From Metaruminococcus_A sp964607135 (GTDB lineage: Bacteria; Bacillota; Clostridia; Oscillospirales; Ruminococcaceae), in contig CAZSIV010000032.1 of NCBI GenBank assembly GCA_964607135.1, positions 1-26,230 on the forward strand: a stretch of DNA of 26,230 bases, given 5' to 3'. Numbering within the stretch: the stretch's first letter is position 1; each line of letters opens with the position of its first letter. Under the pieces are notes generated by a model. That model searched no databases. It saw only the letters and a program-made list of their open reading frames with translations, and was not told the DNA's origin. Shown piece after piece: positions 16,126 to 23,841 of this stretch. Position numbers and translations under genes: made by a program.

Positions 16126-18201
16126 GTGGAAAAGAACTACTCAAACAATCCTGCGGTCTGGGAGGGCTTGTGTAAGCTCCTCGAGATCAAGGATTCCGAT
16201 ATCCGCAACTCCATCCTCCGCCAGGGGCTGGACGCCATCGACCAAGGCGTCCACGCGGGCGGTGCTTTTTCCGCAGTCGTCCCGATGGTCAGCCTTTACT
16301 ACGGCGGCGGGATGAAGCTCAACGTCGAGCAGCCGACCGAGCCGGGGCAGGATCAGTTCATCCTGAGCAAAGGGCACGCGGTCGCAGCGATGGCCGCCGT
16401 CTACGCGGACAAGGGCTATTTCGACGCGGCGCTCCTCAAGGGCTCCCGCTCCTACGAAAGCATCCTAAACGGCCATCCGGGGCCGATTCTCCCCGGCGTA
16501 CAGATTTCGACCGGCCCGCTGGGGCAGGGGATTTCCGCCGCAGTGGGGCTCGCTCTGGCCGGGAAGGACTACCCGCAGAACGACGTTTACTGCATGGTCG
16601 GCGACGGCGAAATGCAGGAGGGAGGCGTTTGGGAAGCGCTGATGTACGGTGCGGAACAGCGGCTCGACAACCTCTGCGTCATCGTGGACAAAAACGGCGG
16701 ACAGCTCGACAACGTCAGCAAGATGATCGTCTCGATGGACGACATCGCCGACAAGCTCCGGGCCTTCGGCTACCGCGTGATCGAGGTCAACGCCACCGAG
16801 TATCCGCCGGTCGCCGCGGCCTTCGAATCCTTCCACAAAGACCGGAACGGCAAACCGACCGCAATCGTTTGCAGCGCGACCAAAGGCTTCGGCGGTTTTT
16901 CGAGCGCGATCAACGGGCATAAAATCACCCTGGCGGCAAAGACCGGCGAGCAGGAAATCGTCATGCAGAACCGCCGCCGCGCCGGGCGTGAAAAGGCCTT
17001 CGTCGACTTCTATAACAGCCTCTGCTGCGGCCAGGCCAAAGAGACGCTCGCCGGCATCGCAAAGGAAATGAACCTGAATCTGGGGCTCGAGGGCGGCAAG
17101 GCCGTGTCGGTCGCGCCGGGAACCCCGGTTGTCAAGACCAAGCCCGCCCCGAAGCGGTGCAAGAAGCTCCAATACGACGAGGCGAAGCTCCCAGCCGTGG
17201 AGCTTGGGAATTCCTACTCGGCCTCCGATATCGTCAAGAATGTCATCAAGGTCTTTGCCGAGGACAGCCGGATCGTCACCATCGACTCCGACCTCTCCTC
17301 CACCAGCGGCCTGCAGGAGGGCGTGATCCAGGTTGACAAGACCCGCGCGCTCAACGCGGGAATCGCCGAGAGCAACATGATGAACATCGGCGAGGCCTTT
17401 GCTGCGATGGGGAAAAACGCCTGGGTTTCCACCTTCTGCCCCTTCTTCGACTGGCGGGTGATGAGGAGAATCGCCGTCAGCTACCAGGAGCGGCTCGAGG
17501 CGATGGAGACCGAGGGCGGATGGCTGACCGAAGGGCACGGGCTCGACCTTACCTTTTTGGCGACCGCGCCGGATATGGACACCCAGACCAACGGCGCAAC
17601 CCACATGGGCAACGACGACATCATGTTCTTTGACCAGATGGCCCACTTGAAGATCATCACCGTCGGCTGCCCCTCAATGCTCAAGAGTGTGATGAAGTGG
17701 ATCGCGGAGGGGAACAGGGGGCTCGTCTACCTGCGGATCCTGCGGAAAGCCTCCGAAGCGGTCTATCCGGACGGAATGGCTTTTGAATACGGCAAGGGCT
17801 ATATCCTGCGGGAGAGTGAAAATGACAAAGCGGTGATCGTCACCTACGGGCGCGGCATCTATGAGGCGGCGGCGGCGGCCGACCTGCTCAAAGAGAAGGG
17901 GATCGGCCTAAAGGTGGTCGATATGTCCTCCGTCGACGAGGCGATGCTCATCAAGCTTTATAAATCCGGCCTGCCGATCATCCTCGCAGAGCAGAACAAC
18001 GGCTACCTGGCGGCCAAGCTGCCGAAAATTCTGATGCGGGCGGGGCTGACCATCGATCCTGCGCAGATCACTGCCGTCAACATGCTCGGCAAGGATGGAC
18101 AGCCGCAGTTCGTCCACTCCGGCACCTACGGCCAGCTGACCAAGGCCTTCGGGCTTTCGGGCGGGCAGCTCGCTGAGCTGGCCGAAACAAAGCTCGACTG
18201 A
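16126..18201 (+). CDS. tkt: Single-chain transketolase
   Basis: A 691-residue thiamine-diphosphate enzyme that moves two-carbon ketol units between sugar chains. The N-terminal half has SKGHA (His83), NGHPGP (His117) and the cofactor motif GDGEMQEGGVWEA starting at 159, with Asn190 in DKNGG. The C-terminal half has the catalytic-glutamate region NAGIAESNMMNIGEAFAAMG (Glu415). A Pro/Lys-rich linker (PVVKTKPAPKRCKK, about 334-347) joins two parts that match the separate N and C subunits common in Clostridia, so it resembles a fused split enzyme. I chose GTG at 16126 because AAAGGAA lies about nine bases upstream; a longer frame to 16078 has no site. Acceptor and donor are unknown. Confidence 0.92.
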   Translation: MEKNYSNNPAVWEGLCKLLEIKDSDIRNSILRQGLDAIDQGVHAGGAFSAVVPMVSLYYGGGMKLNVEQPTEPGQDQFILSKGHAVAAMAAVYADKGYFDAALLKGSRSYESILNGHPGPILPGVQISTGPLGQGISAAVGLALAGKDYPQNDVYCMVGDGEMQEGGVWEALMYGAEQRLDNLCVIVDKNGGQLDNVSKMIVSMDDIADKLRAFGYRVIEVNATEYPPVAAAFESFHKDRNGKPTAIVCSATKGFGGFSSAINGHKITLAAKTGEQEIVMQNRRRAGREKAFVDFYNSLCCGQAKETLAGIAKEMNLNLGLEGGKAVSVAPGTPVVKTKPAPKRCKKLQYDEAKLPAVELGNSYSASDIVKNVIKVFAEDSRIVTIDSDLSSTSGLQEGVIQVDKTRALNAGIAESNMMNIGEAFAAMGKNAWVSTFCPFFDWRVMRRIAVSYQERLEAMETEGGWLTEGHGLDLTFLATAPDMDTQTNGATHMGNDDIMFFDQMAHLKIITVGCPSMLKSVMKWIAEGNRGLVYLRILRKASEAVYPDGMAFEYGKGYILRESENDKAVIVTYGRGIYEAAAAADLLKEKGIGLKVVDMSSVDEAMLIKLYKSGLPIILAEQNNGYLAAKLPKILMRAGLTIDPAQITAVNMLGKDGQPQFVHSGTYGQLTKAFGLSGGQLAELAETKLD

Positions 18202-18218
18202 ACAAAGGAGATAGCAAC

Positions 18219-18608
18219 ATGATCAATGTACGTGAAGACAGCATCCCGGAAAACGACCTGCCGGGCAGAAAGCTCCGCTGGGTCATCACCCCGGAAAAGG
18301 ACGGCTGTGAGTTTCTCTCGAGCTGCGTGATCCGGGTCGCGCCGGGCGCAAAGGTGAAGCCCGCCCACTCCCATCCCGCTGGGGAGGAGTTCGTCTACAT
18401 CGTCTCCGGCTCCGGCCGGGTGCTGATCGACGGGGAGGTGGAGCCCGTCTCGGCGGGGAGCGCCATCGTTTTCCCAAAGGGGAAAATCCACATGCTCCAG
18501 AACACCGGCGACGTCGAGATGAAAGCGGTCTGCGTTTACGCACCTGCCGCCGATCCGTCCGGCTACCGGTACCATGAGGACGTCGACATAGACGACTACG
18601 CAAAATAA
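18219..18608 (+). CDS. Single-domain cupin
   Basis: A 129-residue small beta-barrel protein. Cupin motif 1 is complete (His50, His52 and Glu57 in KPAHSHPAGEEFVYIVSG) and motif 2 is FPKGKIHMLQNTG with His91, giving the usual three-histidine, one-glutamate metal site. Such proteins include sugar isomerases, epimerases, oxygenases and binding domains. In the operon it takes the position that a cupin-fold isomerase such as IolB has in the inositol pathway, though it is far shorter than IolB and not clearly homologous. AAAGGAG precedes the ATG; the gap to the transketolase is 17 bases. Confidence 0.87.
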   Translation: MINVREDSIPENDLPGRKLRWVITPEKDGCEFLSSCVIRVAPGAKVKPAHSHPAGEEFVYIVSGSGRVLIDGEVEPVSAGSAIVFPKGKIHMLQNTGDVEMKAVCVYAPAADPSGYRYHEDVDIDDYAK

Positions 18609-18651
18609 TCCACAAAACATCACATTCCCTCCAAAGAAAGGAACAAGACAG

Positions 18652-20154
18652 ATGGAAAAGCTTAAATTGTTTATCAACGGCGAGTTCGTAGAGTCGAAGA
18701 CCGACAAATACTACGACCTCCACAACCCCAGCACCGGCGAGAAGACCGGCGAGGCCCCCTGCTGCACCGTGGACGAGGTCAACGCGGCGATCGCCGCCGC
18801 CAAGGCCGCTTTCCCGGGCTGGAGCTCCACCCCGGCGATCAAGCGCTCCCAGATTATGTTTAAGATCCGCGAGCTGATCATTGAGCGGATGGAAGAACTG
18901 ACGATGTCTGTCGCCAGGGAAAACGGCAAGGTCTGGTCTGAGGCTGAGGGCGACGTCCTCAAAGCCAAAGAGGGCACCGAGCTTGCGACCCAGGTTCCGT
19001 CCCTGATGATGGGCGAGAGCACGATGGACGCCTCCAAAGGCTTCGACACCGTTCTCTACCGCGAGCCGCTCGGCGTTTTCGCCGGCATCGTCCCGGTCAA
19101 CTTCCCGGCTATGATCCCCTTCGGCTGGATGACCCCGGTCTGCATCGCCACCGGCAACACCATCGTCCTGAAGGCGGCCAGCCTGACCCCGAAAACCGCG
19201 ATGATGTTCGCCCAGCTCTACAAGGATGCGGGCGTTCCGGACGGCGTCGTCAACATCGTCACCTGCTCGAGAAACGAGATCGACACCATTTTGGAGCATC
19301 CGGACGTCAAAGGGATCACCTTTGTCGGCTCCACCCCGGTCGGAAAGAAGATCTACCAGAAGGCTGCCGCTGCCGGCAAGCGGGTGCAGTGCCTGACCCA
19401 GGCGAAGAACCACGCGCTGGTGATGTCCGACGCGCCGATCGAGAGAACGGTTGCGGGCGTCATCAACTCGGCATACGGCTGCGCAGGCCAGCGCTGCATG
19501 GCGCTCTCCTGCTGCGTCGTCGAAGAGGCGATTGCCGACAAATTCGTCGCCGAGCTGAAAAAGCAGGCTGCGCAGATTAAAGTCGGCCCCGCCTATGACA
19601 AGACCTCCAAGCTCGGACCGATCACCTATAAAAAGCATTACGACGAAGTGATTGCCGACATCGAGAAGGGCGTCAAAGAGGGCGCGACCCTGGTGCTCGA
19701 CGGCAGAAACTGCAAGGTCGAGGGATATGAGGACGGCTACTATGTCGGGCCGACCATCTTTGACCATGTGACCCCCGACATGACCATCGGCGATGAGGAA
19801 ATCTTCGGGCCGGTGCTCAGCATCAAGCGGGTCAAGACCTTTGAAGAGGGCTTAAAGGTCATGAATGCGAACCCCTATGCGAACGGTTCGGTCATCTTCA
19901 CCCAGAACGGCTATTTTGCCCGTGAATTCGTCCGCCACACCGACGGCGGCATGGTCGGCGTCAACGTCGGCATCCCTGTCCCGATCGGCTTCTTCCCCTT
20001 CGCGGGCCACAAGGATTCTTTCTTCGGCGATCTCCATTGCCTTGGGAAGGATTCCTACCGCTTCTTCACCGAGAGCAAATGCGTGACCCAGCGGTGGTTT
20101 GACGAGGTCGAGATGCAGAACACCGAGGTTTCCACCTGGGACGGCACCATCTAA
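18652..20154 (+). CDS. mmsA: CoA-acylating (methyl)malonate-semialdehyde dehydrogenase family protein
   Basis: A 500-residue aldehyde dehydrogenase of the MmsA/IolA branch, which turns malonate or methylmalonate semialdehyde into acetyl- or propionyl-CoA with NAD+ and CoA, releasing CO2. The hallmark GCAGQRCMALS is present, with catalytic Cys282 and Arg281 next to it; PVNFPAMIPFGWM near 148-160 is also family-typical. One deviation: the motif normally written GDVFRG reads GDVLKA here, so an arginine conserved in the family is Lys104. The aldehyde may therefore differ from malonate semialdehyde. It is the last gene of the operon, just before the terminator at 20177-20210, with AAAGGAAC upstream of the ATG. 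Confidence 0.9.
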   Translation: MEKLKLFINGEFVESKTDKYYDLHNPSTGEKTGEAPCCTVDEVNAAIAAAKAAFPGWSSTPAIKRSQIMFKIRELIIERMEELTMSVARENGKVWSEAEGDVLKAKEGTELATQVPSLMMGESTMDASKGFDTVLYREPLGVFAGIVPVNFPAMIPFGWMTPVCIATGNTIVLKAASLTPKTAMMFAQLYKDAGVPDGVVNIVTCSRNEIDTILEHPDVKGITFVGSTPVGKKIYQKAAAAGKRVQCLTQAKNHALVMSDAPIERTVAGVINSAYGCAGQRCMALSCCVVEEAIADKFVAELKKQAAQIKVGPAYDKTSKLGPITYKKHYDEVIADIEKGVKEGATLVLDGRNCKVEGYEDGYYVGPTIFDHVTPDMTIGDEEIFGPVLSIKRVKTFEEGLKVMNANPYANGSVIFTQNGYFAREFVRHTDGGMVGVNVGIPVPIGFFPFAGHKDSFFGDLHCLGKDSYRFFTESKCVTQRWFDEVEMQNTEVSTWDGTI

Positions 20155-20176
20155 GCTTCGATCCGGACAGATGACA

Positions 20177-20210
20177 AAACCCGGGATGAGATTTTTCTCA
20201 TCCCGGGTTT
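20177..20210. terminator. Strong intrinsic terminator of the main operon
   Basis: A perfect 15-base stem AAACCCGGGATGAGA with its complement and a TTTT loop, followed by TCTGTTTTA. It is preceded by AAA on the other strand, so it could also stop minus-strand transcription from the FkbM gene. Confidence 0.92.
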
Positions 20211-20292
20211 TCTGTTTTATCTGAAAGAGCGGCAAAAGGGGAGGGAGAAACAGCTTTTCAATGTACTTCCCCTTACAGCAATACCGGCAAGC

Positions 20293-21491
20293 TCAGGGCT
20301 TGCAGAGCAGTACGAACTCAGTCGGGATCAGGTTGCCGCCGTAGTGCCGGAGGTAAAACTGATAGCCCGGATACATCTCGTCGATCATCGCGGGAATCTT
20401 CCAAATATCCTCATACCCGTGGTAGACGCAGACCGCCAGCTTCGGGTGATGCACCCGGATGGTCTTCTCACAGCCCAGCAGGGCGTCCTGCTGGGCTGTG
20501 AGAAGACCATCTTTAAGAAGGTCATGGTCTCTTCGACGTCTTCGTCCAGGGGAACGACCTCGACCCGCCGGCCTGCTTCCCCGGACTGGCTGAGCTGGTT
20601 GGCGGAAAGGTCGGTCTCACTGTCCGACACGAACATTTCCCCTCTCGTCCGGCCAGCGCCCTTCCGCCTGACCGTGACGTCGTGCAGCTTCATCGCTTCC
20701 ACATTCCGGCAGAGCTCATCATAGCTTTTCTCAGAGATTTCATAGGCGTAAATTTTCCGGTAGCCGGTTCCGTAAACCTGAACATACTGCTGGATCGAAT
20801 CGCCGATAAAAGCCCCTACATCTACAAAAACGTCGCCGGCATTCTGCGGGAAGATGTCGGGCTCCCAGTAATCGGGATAGGCCGAGCGGATTTTTGTAAG
20901 CTCATTCAGGGCGAGAAACGCCCAGTTTTCCAAGATCGAGCAGAGGGTATACCGGGAATGGTAATCCTCCAGCCGACGGTAGAGCCAGAGGAAATCGTAG
21001 CTGTGCTGTTTGAGCACCTCAGCCCGCAACTCCAGAGTGTTGTAGTCGCCCTTTTCAGGATCGAGGGTTCCCCAGAGCGGAAAACGCGAAAAATATGTAA
21101 CAAATCCATCATAGGTTTCTTCCGACTGTTCCCGCAGCTTGTTCAGGGCGGCCTTCATCCCGGCCACCAGCTTCTCTTTGCTGTGCGACCAAAAGTAATC
21201 CAGAAGCTTTTTGAATTTCACATCGAATACATTTTTCAGCCGGAAGGGATCGGCAATCTCCCCCATGATCCGGTAAGCTGCGCGAAGCCAGTCCTCATCC
21301 GAGAGCGCCGAGGCGTCGATCCTCTGATCCAGCGAACAATCCAACTCGCTCTCCATGGCTTCGGTGAGATGCTGCCGGCCGCTTTTCATCATCTGCCGGA
21401 GCTCCCCGTTTTCGGTGTGCTCTAAATGCGCCAGCGCTTCCTTCATGGTATCCAGAATTTCCAACAGTGATATTTCGATATTTTTATCCAT
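20293..21491 (-). pseudogene. FkbM-family methyltransferase, frameshifted by a palindromic mutation
   Basis: The N-terminal frame (from ATG 21491) has about 200 residues of helical region, then a SAM-binding motif DVFVDVGAFIGDSIQQY and the start of the FkbM domain up to PLDEDVEETMTFLKM. The family next expects DIEGAE. Instead the frame reads VFSQPSRTPCW and runs out of family resemblance. The correct continuation, DALLGCEKTIRVHHPKLA to the stop at 20293, is intact in another frame. The break falls exactly in the 54-bp palindrome at 20458-20511. FkbM enzymes O-methylate sugars or related hydroxyls. The frame simply translated would end at 20385. It has its own promoter at 21600-21628. Confidence 0.85.
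20458..20511. repeat. 54-bp perfect palindrome (25-bp arms, 4-nt loop) inside the FkbM gene
   Basis: The left arm 20458-20482 and right arm 20487-20511 are exact reverse complements with GCGT between them. On the minus strand the downstream arm is genuine coding sequence for LLGCEKTI. The upstream arm replaces the codons expected for DIEGAE and is its reverse copy. Confidence 0.97.
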
Positions 21492-21599
21492 ACCGTCTCT
21501 CTTCCCATCGGCACGGCGAAAGCCGAAAACACCCAGCTTCGCCTGCCCCTGCCCGAACTCCCGAAAGCAGGAAGATCCAGCCGATTTTATGTTTTTCTT

Positions 21600-21628
21600 A
21601 TCATAGAATATTTTGTTTCCCCTGTCAA
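21600..21628 (-). promoter_or_regulatory. Strong sigma-A-type promoter for the FkbM gene
   Basis: On the minus strand: -35 TTGACA (21623-21628), exactly 17 bases, then -10 TATGAT (21600-21605). Predicted start near 21593, giving a leader of about 100 bases. It borders the repeat cluster. Confidence 0.75.
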
Positions 21629-21657
21629 TCCCCCGGGCCCGTGACCGGGCCGGACAA

Positions 21658-21985
21658 TGCGCACCCGAACGTTTTGCCGGTCAAAAGGTTTGTAAGCCTG
21701 CGAGATGCGCCCATGCCCGGGCTGGGCAGGGTACCCCTGCGGGCATTTCGCACACTGGCGTTCTGCCATTCTTTCAGTTTTAAACCTGCGAGGCGGCCTA
21801 TGGCCAGGCGGGACAATACCCGTGGCCGGGCGGGCCAGTTCGCACCCCAAGGTTTTGCCGGCCTTTAGATTTTTGTCCTGCGAGGCGCGTTGCATGAAAG
21901 CTAAACGTGCCGCGCGGGATACGAACATCGCTTTTAACACTGCTTGTGAATCGCGATTGCCAGCGGAGGCACGCCGCCGCTTTTA
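21658..21985. repeat. Cluster of dispersed ~48-bp repeats, copies B, C, D and an inverse copy
   Basis: Copies at 21658-21705, 21746-21793 and 21839-21885 begin (T)TCGCAC or TGCGCAC and end CCTGCGAG. A diverged inverse copy at about 21911-21955 reads CGCGATTCACAAG on the minus strand, preceded there by an imperfect hairpin (21957-21982). Between copies are GC-rich palindromes such as GCAGGGTACCCCTGC. This fills the gap between the divergent FkbM and peptidase genes; no gene is seen here. Confidence 0.65.
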
Positions 21986-21989
21986 CCCT

Positions 21990-22018
21990 TTGGCATTCCC
22001 GCCGGAATGTGCTATACT
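21990..22018 (+). promoter_or_regulatory. Sigma-A-type promoter for the M20 peptidase gene
   Basis: -35 TTGGCA (21990-21995), a 17-base spacer and extended -10 TGCTATACT ending at 22018. Predicted start near 22025, giving a leader of about 95 bases to the chosen ATG. Confidence 0.75.
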
Positions 22019-22109
22019 GAGGTAAGAAACTCCATTTTATCATGAAAGGGAAAGGGCTGATTAAGGCAAGGGGCAGCCGTTTGATTCCTCCCCATGCCGG
22101 ATCGGTTAT

Positions 22110-22117
22110 GGTGATCC
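22110..22117 (+). promoter_or_regulatory. Ribosome binding site that decides the peptidase start
   Basis: GGTGATCC is fully complementary to the GGAUCACC just inside the 3' end of 16S rRNA. Aligned as part of the full anti-SD, it puts the ATG at 22120 at a normal distance. The in-frame ATG at 22042 has no site and lies only about 17 bases after the predicted transcript start. Confidence 0.55.
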
Positions 22118-22119
22118 AG

Positions 22120-23559
22120 ATGGAAATTACGATAGAAGCGATCCACCGTTATTTTGAAGAGCACACCGAAGACCTTTTGAACGACCTCGCCGCGATGGTG
22201 GCGGTCGAGAGCGCCCGCGGCCCCGCGCTGCCGGGAAAACCCTTTGGAGAGGGGCCCGCGCAGGCTCTCGCCCTGGCGGAACGGCTGATTTCAGAGGCCG
22301 GATTCAAGGCGGTGAACCACGACAACTATGTCGTCACCGGCGACATGAATGAAGGCGAAACGGTTCTCGGCATCCTCGCTCATCTGGACATCGTCCCCAT
22401 CGGGACGGGCTGGACCCGCCCGCCCCTTACCCTGACCCGGGAGGGAAACGCTCTCTACGGCCGGGGAGCCGCCGACAACAAGGGCCCGGCGATTGCCGTG
22501 CTCTATGCCATGAAATGCCTGAGGGAGCTGGGGGCGGAGCTCTCCTCCAACTGCCGGCTGATCCTCGGCGCGGACGAGGAATGCGGCAGCGGCGACCTCC
22601 GCTATTATTTCAGCAAGCACACAGCGCCGCGGTATACCGTCACGCCGGACGCGGGCTATCCGATCATCAACACCGAAAAGGGGAGGCTTGAGCTGACGGC
22701 GGACGGAAACTCTGCCCCCGGGACAGCCCTGCCGCGTCTCTGCGGATTCAAAGGCGGCGTGAAGATCAACGTCGTCCCGGCTGAGGCAGAGGCTGAGGTC
22801 GAAGGGCTCTCCCCTTCGGCGCTCGCCCCTTTCCTCGCCGCAGCCGAGAAAGAGACCGGCGCGTCCTTTACAGCGGAGGAGCAAAACGGAACGACCCTGA
22901 TCCGGGCAAAGGGGCAGAGCGCCCACGCCGCCTGGCCGGACACCGGGGTCAACGGCATCACCGCGCTGCTCACCCTTCTCGTTTCCCTGCCGCTGGCGGA
23001 GGATCGCCCTCTTCAGGCGCTGAAGGGAATCTCCGCGCTCTTCCCCCACGGGGAGACCGACGGCCATTCTGCCGGGATCGCCATGTCGGATGAGATCAGC
23101 GGGCCGCTGACCATCGCCCTTACGGTGCTGGAACTCCGGGAGGAGAGCCTTCACCTGGAGGCCGACTGCCGCGCCCCGCTCTGCGCAAACGACGGCAACG
23201 TCACCGATGTTCTGCGCAAACGGCTTGGGCAGATCGGGCTGACGGCGGGAGAGAACCAGATGCTTCCGCCCCACCACACCCCGGCGGATTCCCCGCTCTG
23301 CAAGGCGCTCATCGAGATTTACGAGGCTTACACCGGGCGGAAAGGGGAGTGCATCGCCATCGGCGGGGGAACCTACGTCCACAACATCGAGGGCGGGGTC
23401 GGCTTCGGCTGCGACTTTCCGGAAGACCGCTGCGGCGCACACGGGCCGGATGAGCATGCCTCCCTCAAAAATCTCCTCCTTTCCGGGGAAATGTACGCCC
23501 AGCTGATCCTCACCCTCTGCGCCGGGCGGAGTGCCTCCGCCGGCAGACGCGATTCATAG
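22120..23559 (+). CDS. M20-family dipeptidase (PepV/Sapep-like)
   Basis: A 479-residue zinc peptidase. The dinuclear metal site is complete: His88 and Asp90 in AHLDIVPIG, Asp119 in GRGAADNKGP, Glu153-Glu154 in ADEECGS, Asp177 in TPDAGYP, and a C-terminal His in AHGPDEHA. The inserted lid/dimerisation domain lies roughly between 190 and 380. PepV-like enzymes cleave dipeptides, including beta-alanyl and D-containing ones, in the cytoplasm. The C-terminal tail GRSASAGRRDS and the TAG stop fall in a repeat hairpin (23525-23541 plus CGCGATTCATAG), so the extreme C-terminus is repeat-derived. It is convergent with the serine hydrolase gene downstream. Confidence 0.9.
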   Translation: MEITIEAIHRYFEEHTEDLLNDLAAMVAVESARGPALPGKPFGEGPAQALALAERLISEAGFKAVNHDNYVVTGDMNEGETVLGILAHLDIVPIGTGWTRPPLTLTREGNALYGRGAADNKGPAIAVLYAMKCLRELGAELSSNCRLILGADEECGSGDLRYYFSKHTAPRYTVTPDAGYPIINTEKGRLELTADGNSAPGTALPRLCGFKGGVKINVVPAEAEAEVEGLSPSALAPFLAAAEKETGASFTAEEQNGTTLIRAKGQSAHAAWPDTGVNGITALLTLLVSLPLAEDRPLQALKGISALFPHGETDGHSAGIAMSDEISGPLTIALTVLELREESLHLEADCRAPLCANDGNVTDVLRKRLGQIGLTAGENQMLPPHHTPADSPLCKALIEIYEAYTGRKGECIAIGGGTYVHNIEGGVGFGCDFPEDRCGAHGPDEHASLKNLLLSGEMYAQLILTLCAGRSASAGRRDS

Positions 23560-23834
23560 ATTGTTCTGAGATTAAGGCTAGCAGCCCGCGAGGTGCGTTG
23601 TACCTGTTTTAATTTAGGCATCTCGCAGGACTGAAACCCGGAGACTGGTAACGCTTAAGTGTGCGATTGCCAGCAGGGGTACCCTGCCCCGCGAGGCACA
23701 TCTTTTGTACAACGCACCTCGCAGGATTACAATCTGGAGACTGGTAGAACGCCAGTGTGCGAAATTGCCCAGCCTGGGCACAGGCCTCGCAGGACTACAA
23801 TCTTGAGATCGGTAGAATGTCAGTGTGCGAAATT
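23525..23834. repeat. Dispersed-repeat cluster between convergent genes
   Basis: It starts with hairpin GGCGGAG-TGC-CTCCGCC (23525-23541), then a plus-strand repeat copy 23549-23592. Inverse copies lie at 23622-23666, 23717-23766 and 23785-23834; the last two begin CCTCGCAGGA and end GTGTGCGAAATTG. A perfect 16-base inverted repeat, GCGAGGTGCGTTGTAC at 23588-23603 and its complement at 23707-23722, brackets a 135-bp block that also holds the palindromic GCAGGGGTACCCTGC. No gene is seen. Confidence 0.7.
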
Positions 23835-23841
23835 GGCCTGC

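Noticed and set aside
20458..20511. The 54-bp palindrome as a transcription terminator or phase-variable invertible switch
   Set aside because: It lies inside coding sequence, has no U-tract, and one arm is genuine family-conserved coding sequence while the other replaces conserved codons. No recombinase or second orientation is visible.
20344..20724. A 126-codon plus-strand ORF over the FkbM region
   Set aside because: It is a shadow of the minus-strand methyltransferase, which has a SAM motif and a strong promoter. The ORF crosses the palindrome and has no family resemblance.
22042..22119. ATG at 22042 as the M20 peptidase start
   Set aside because: It has no ribosome site and is only about 17 bases after the predicted transcript start. 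The added residues do not look like the family N-terminus.
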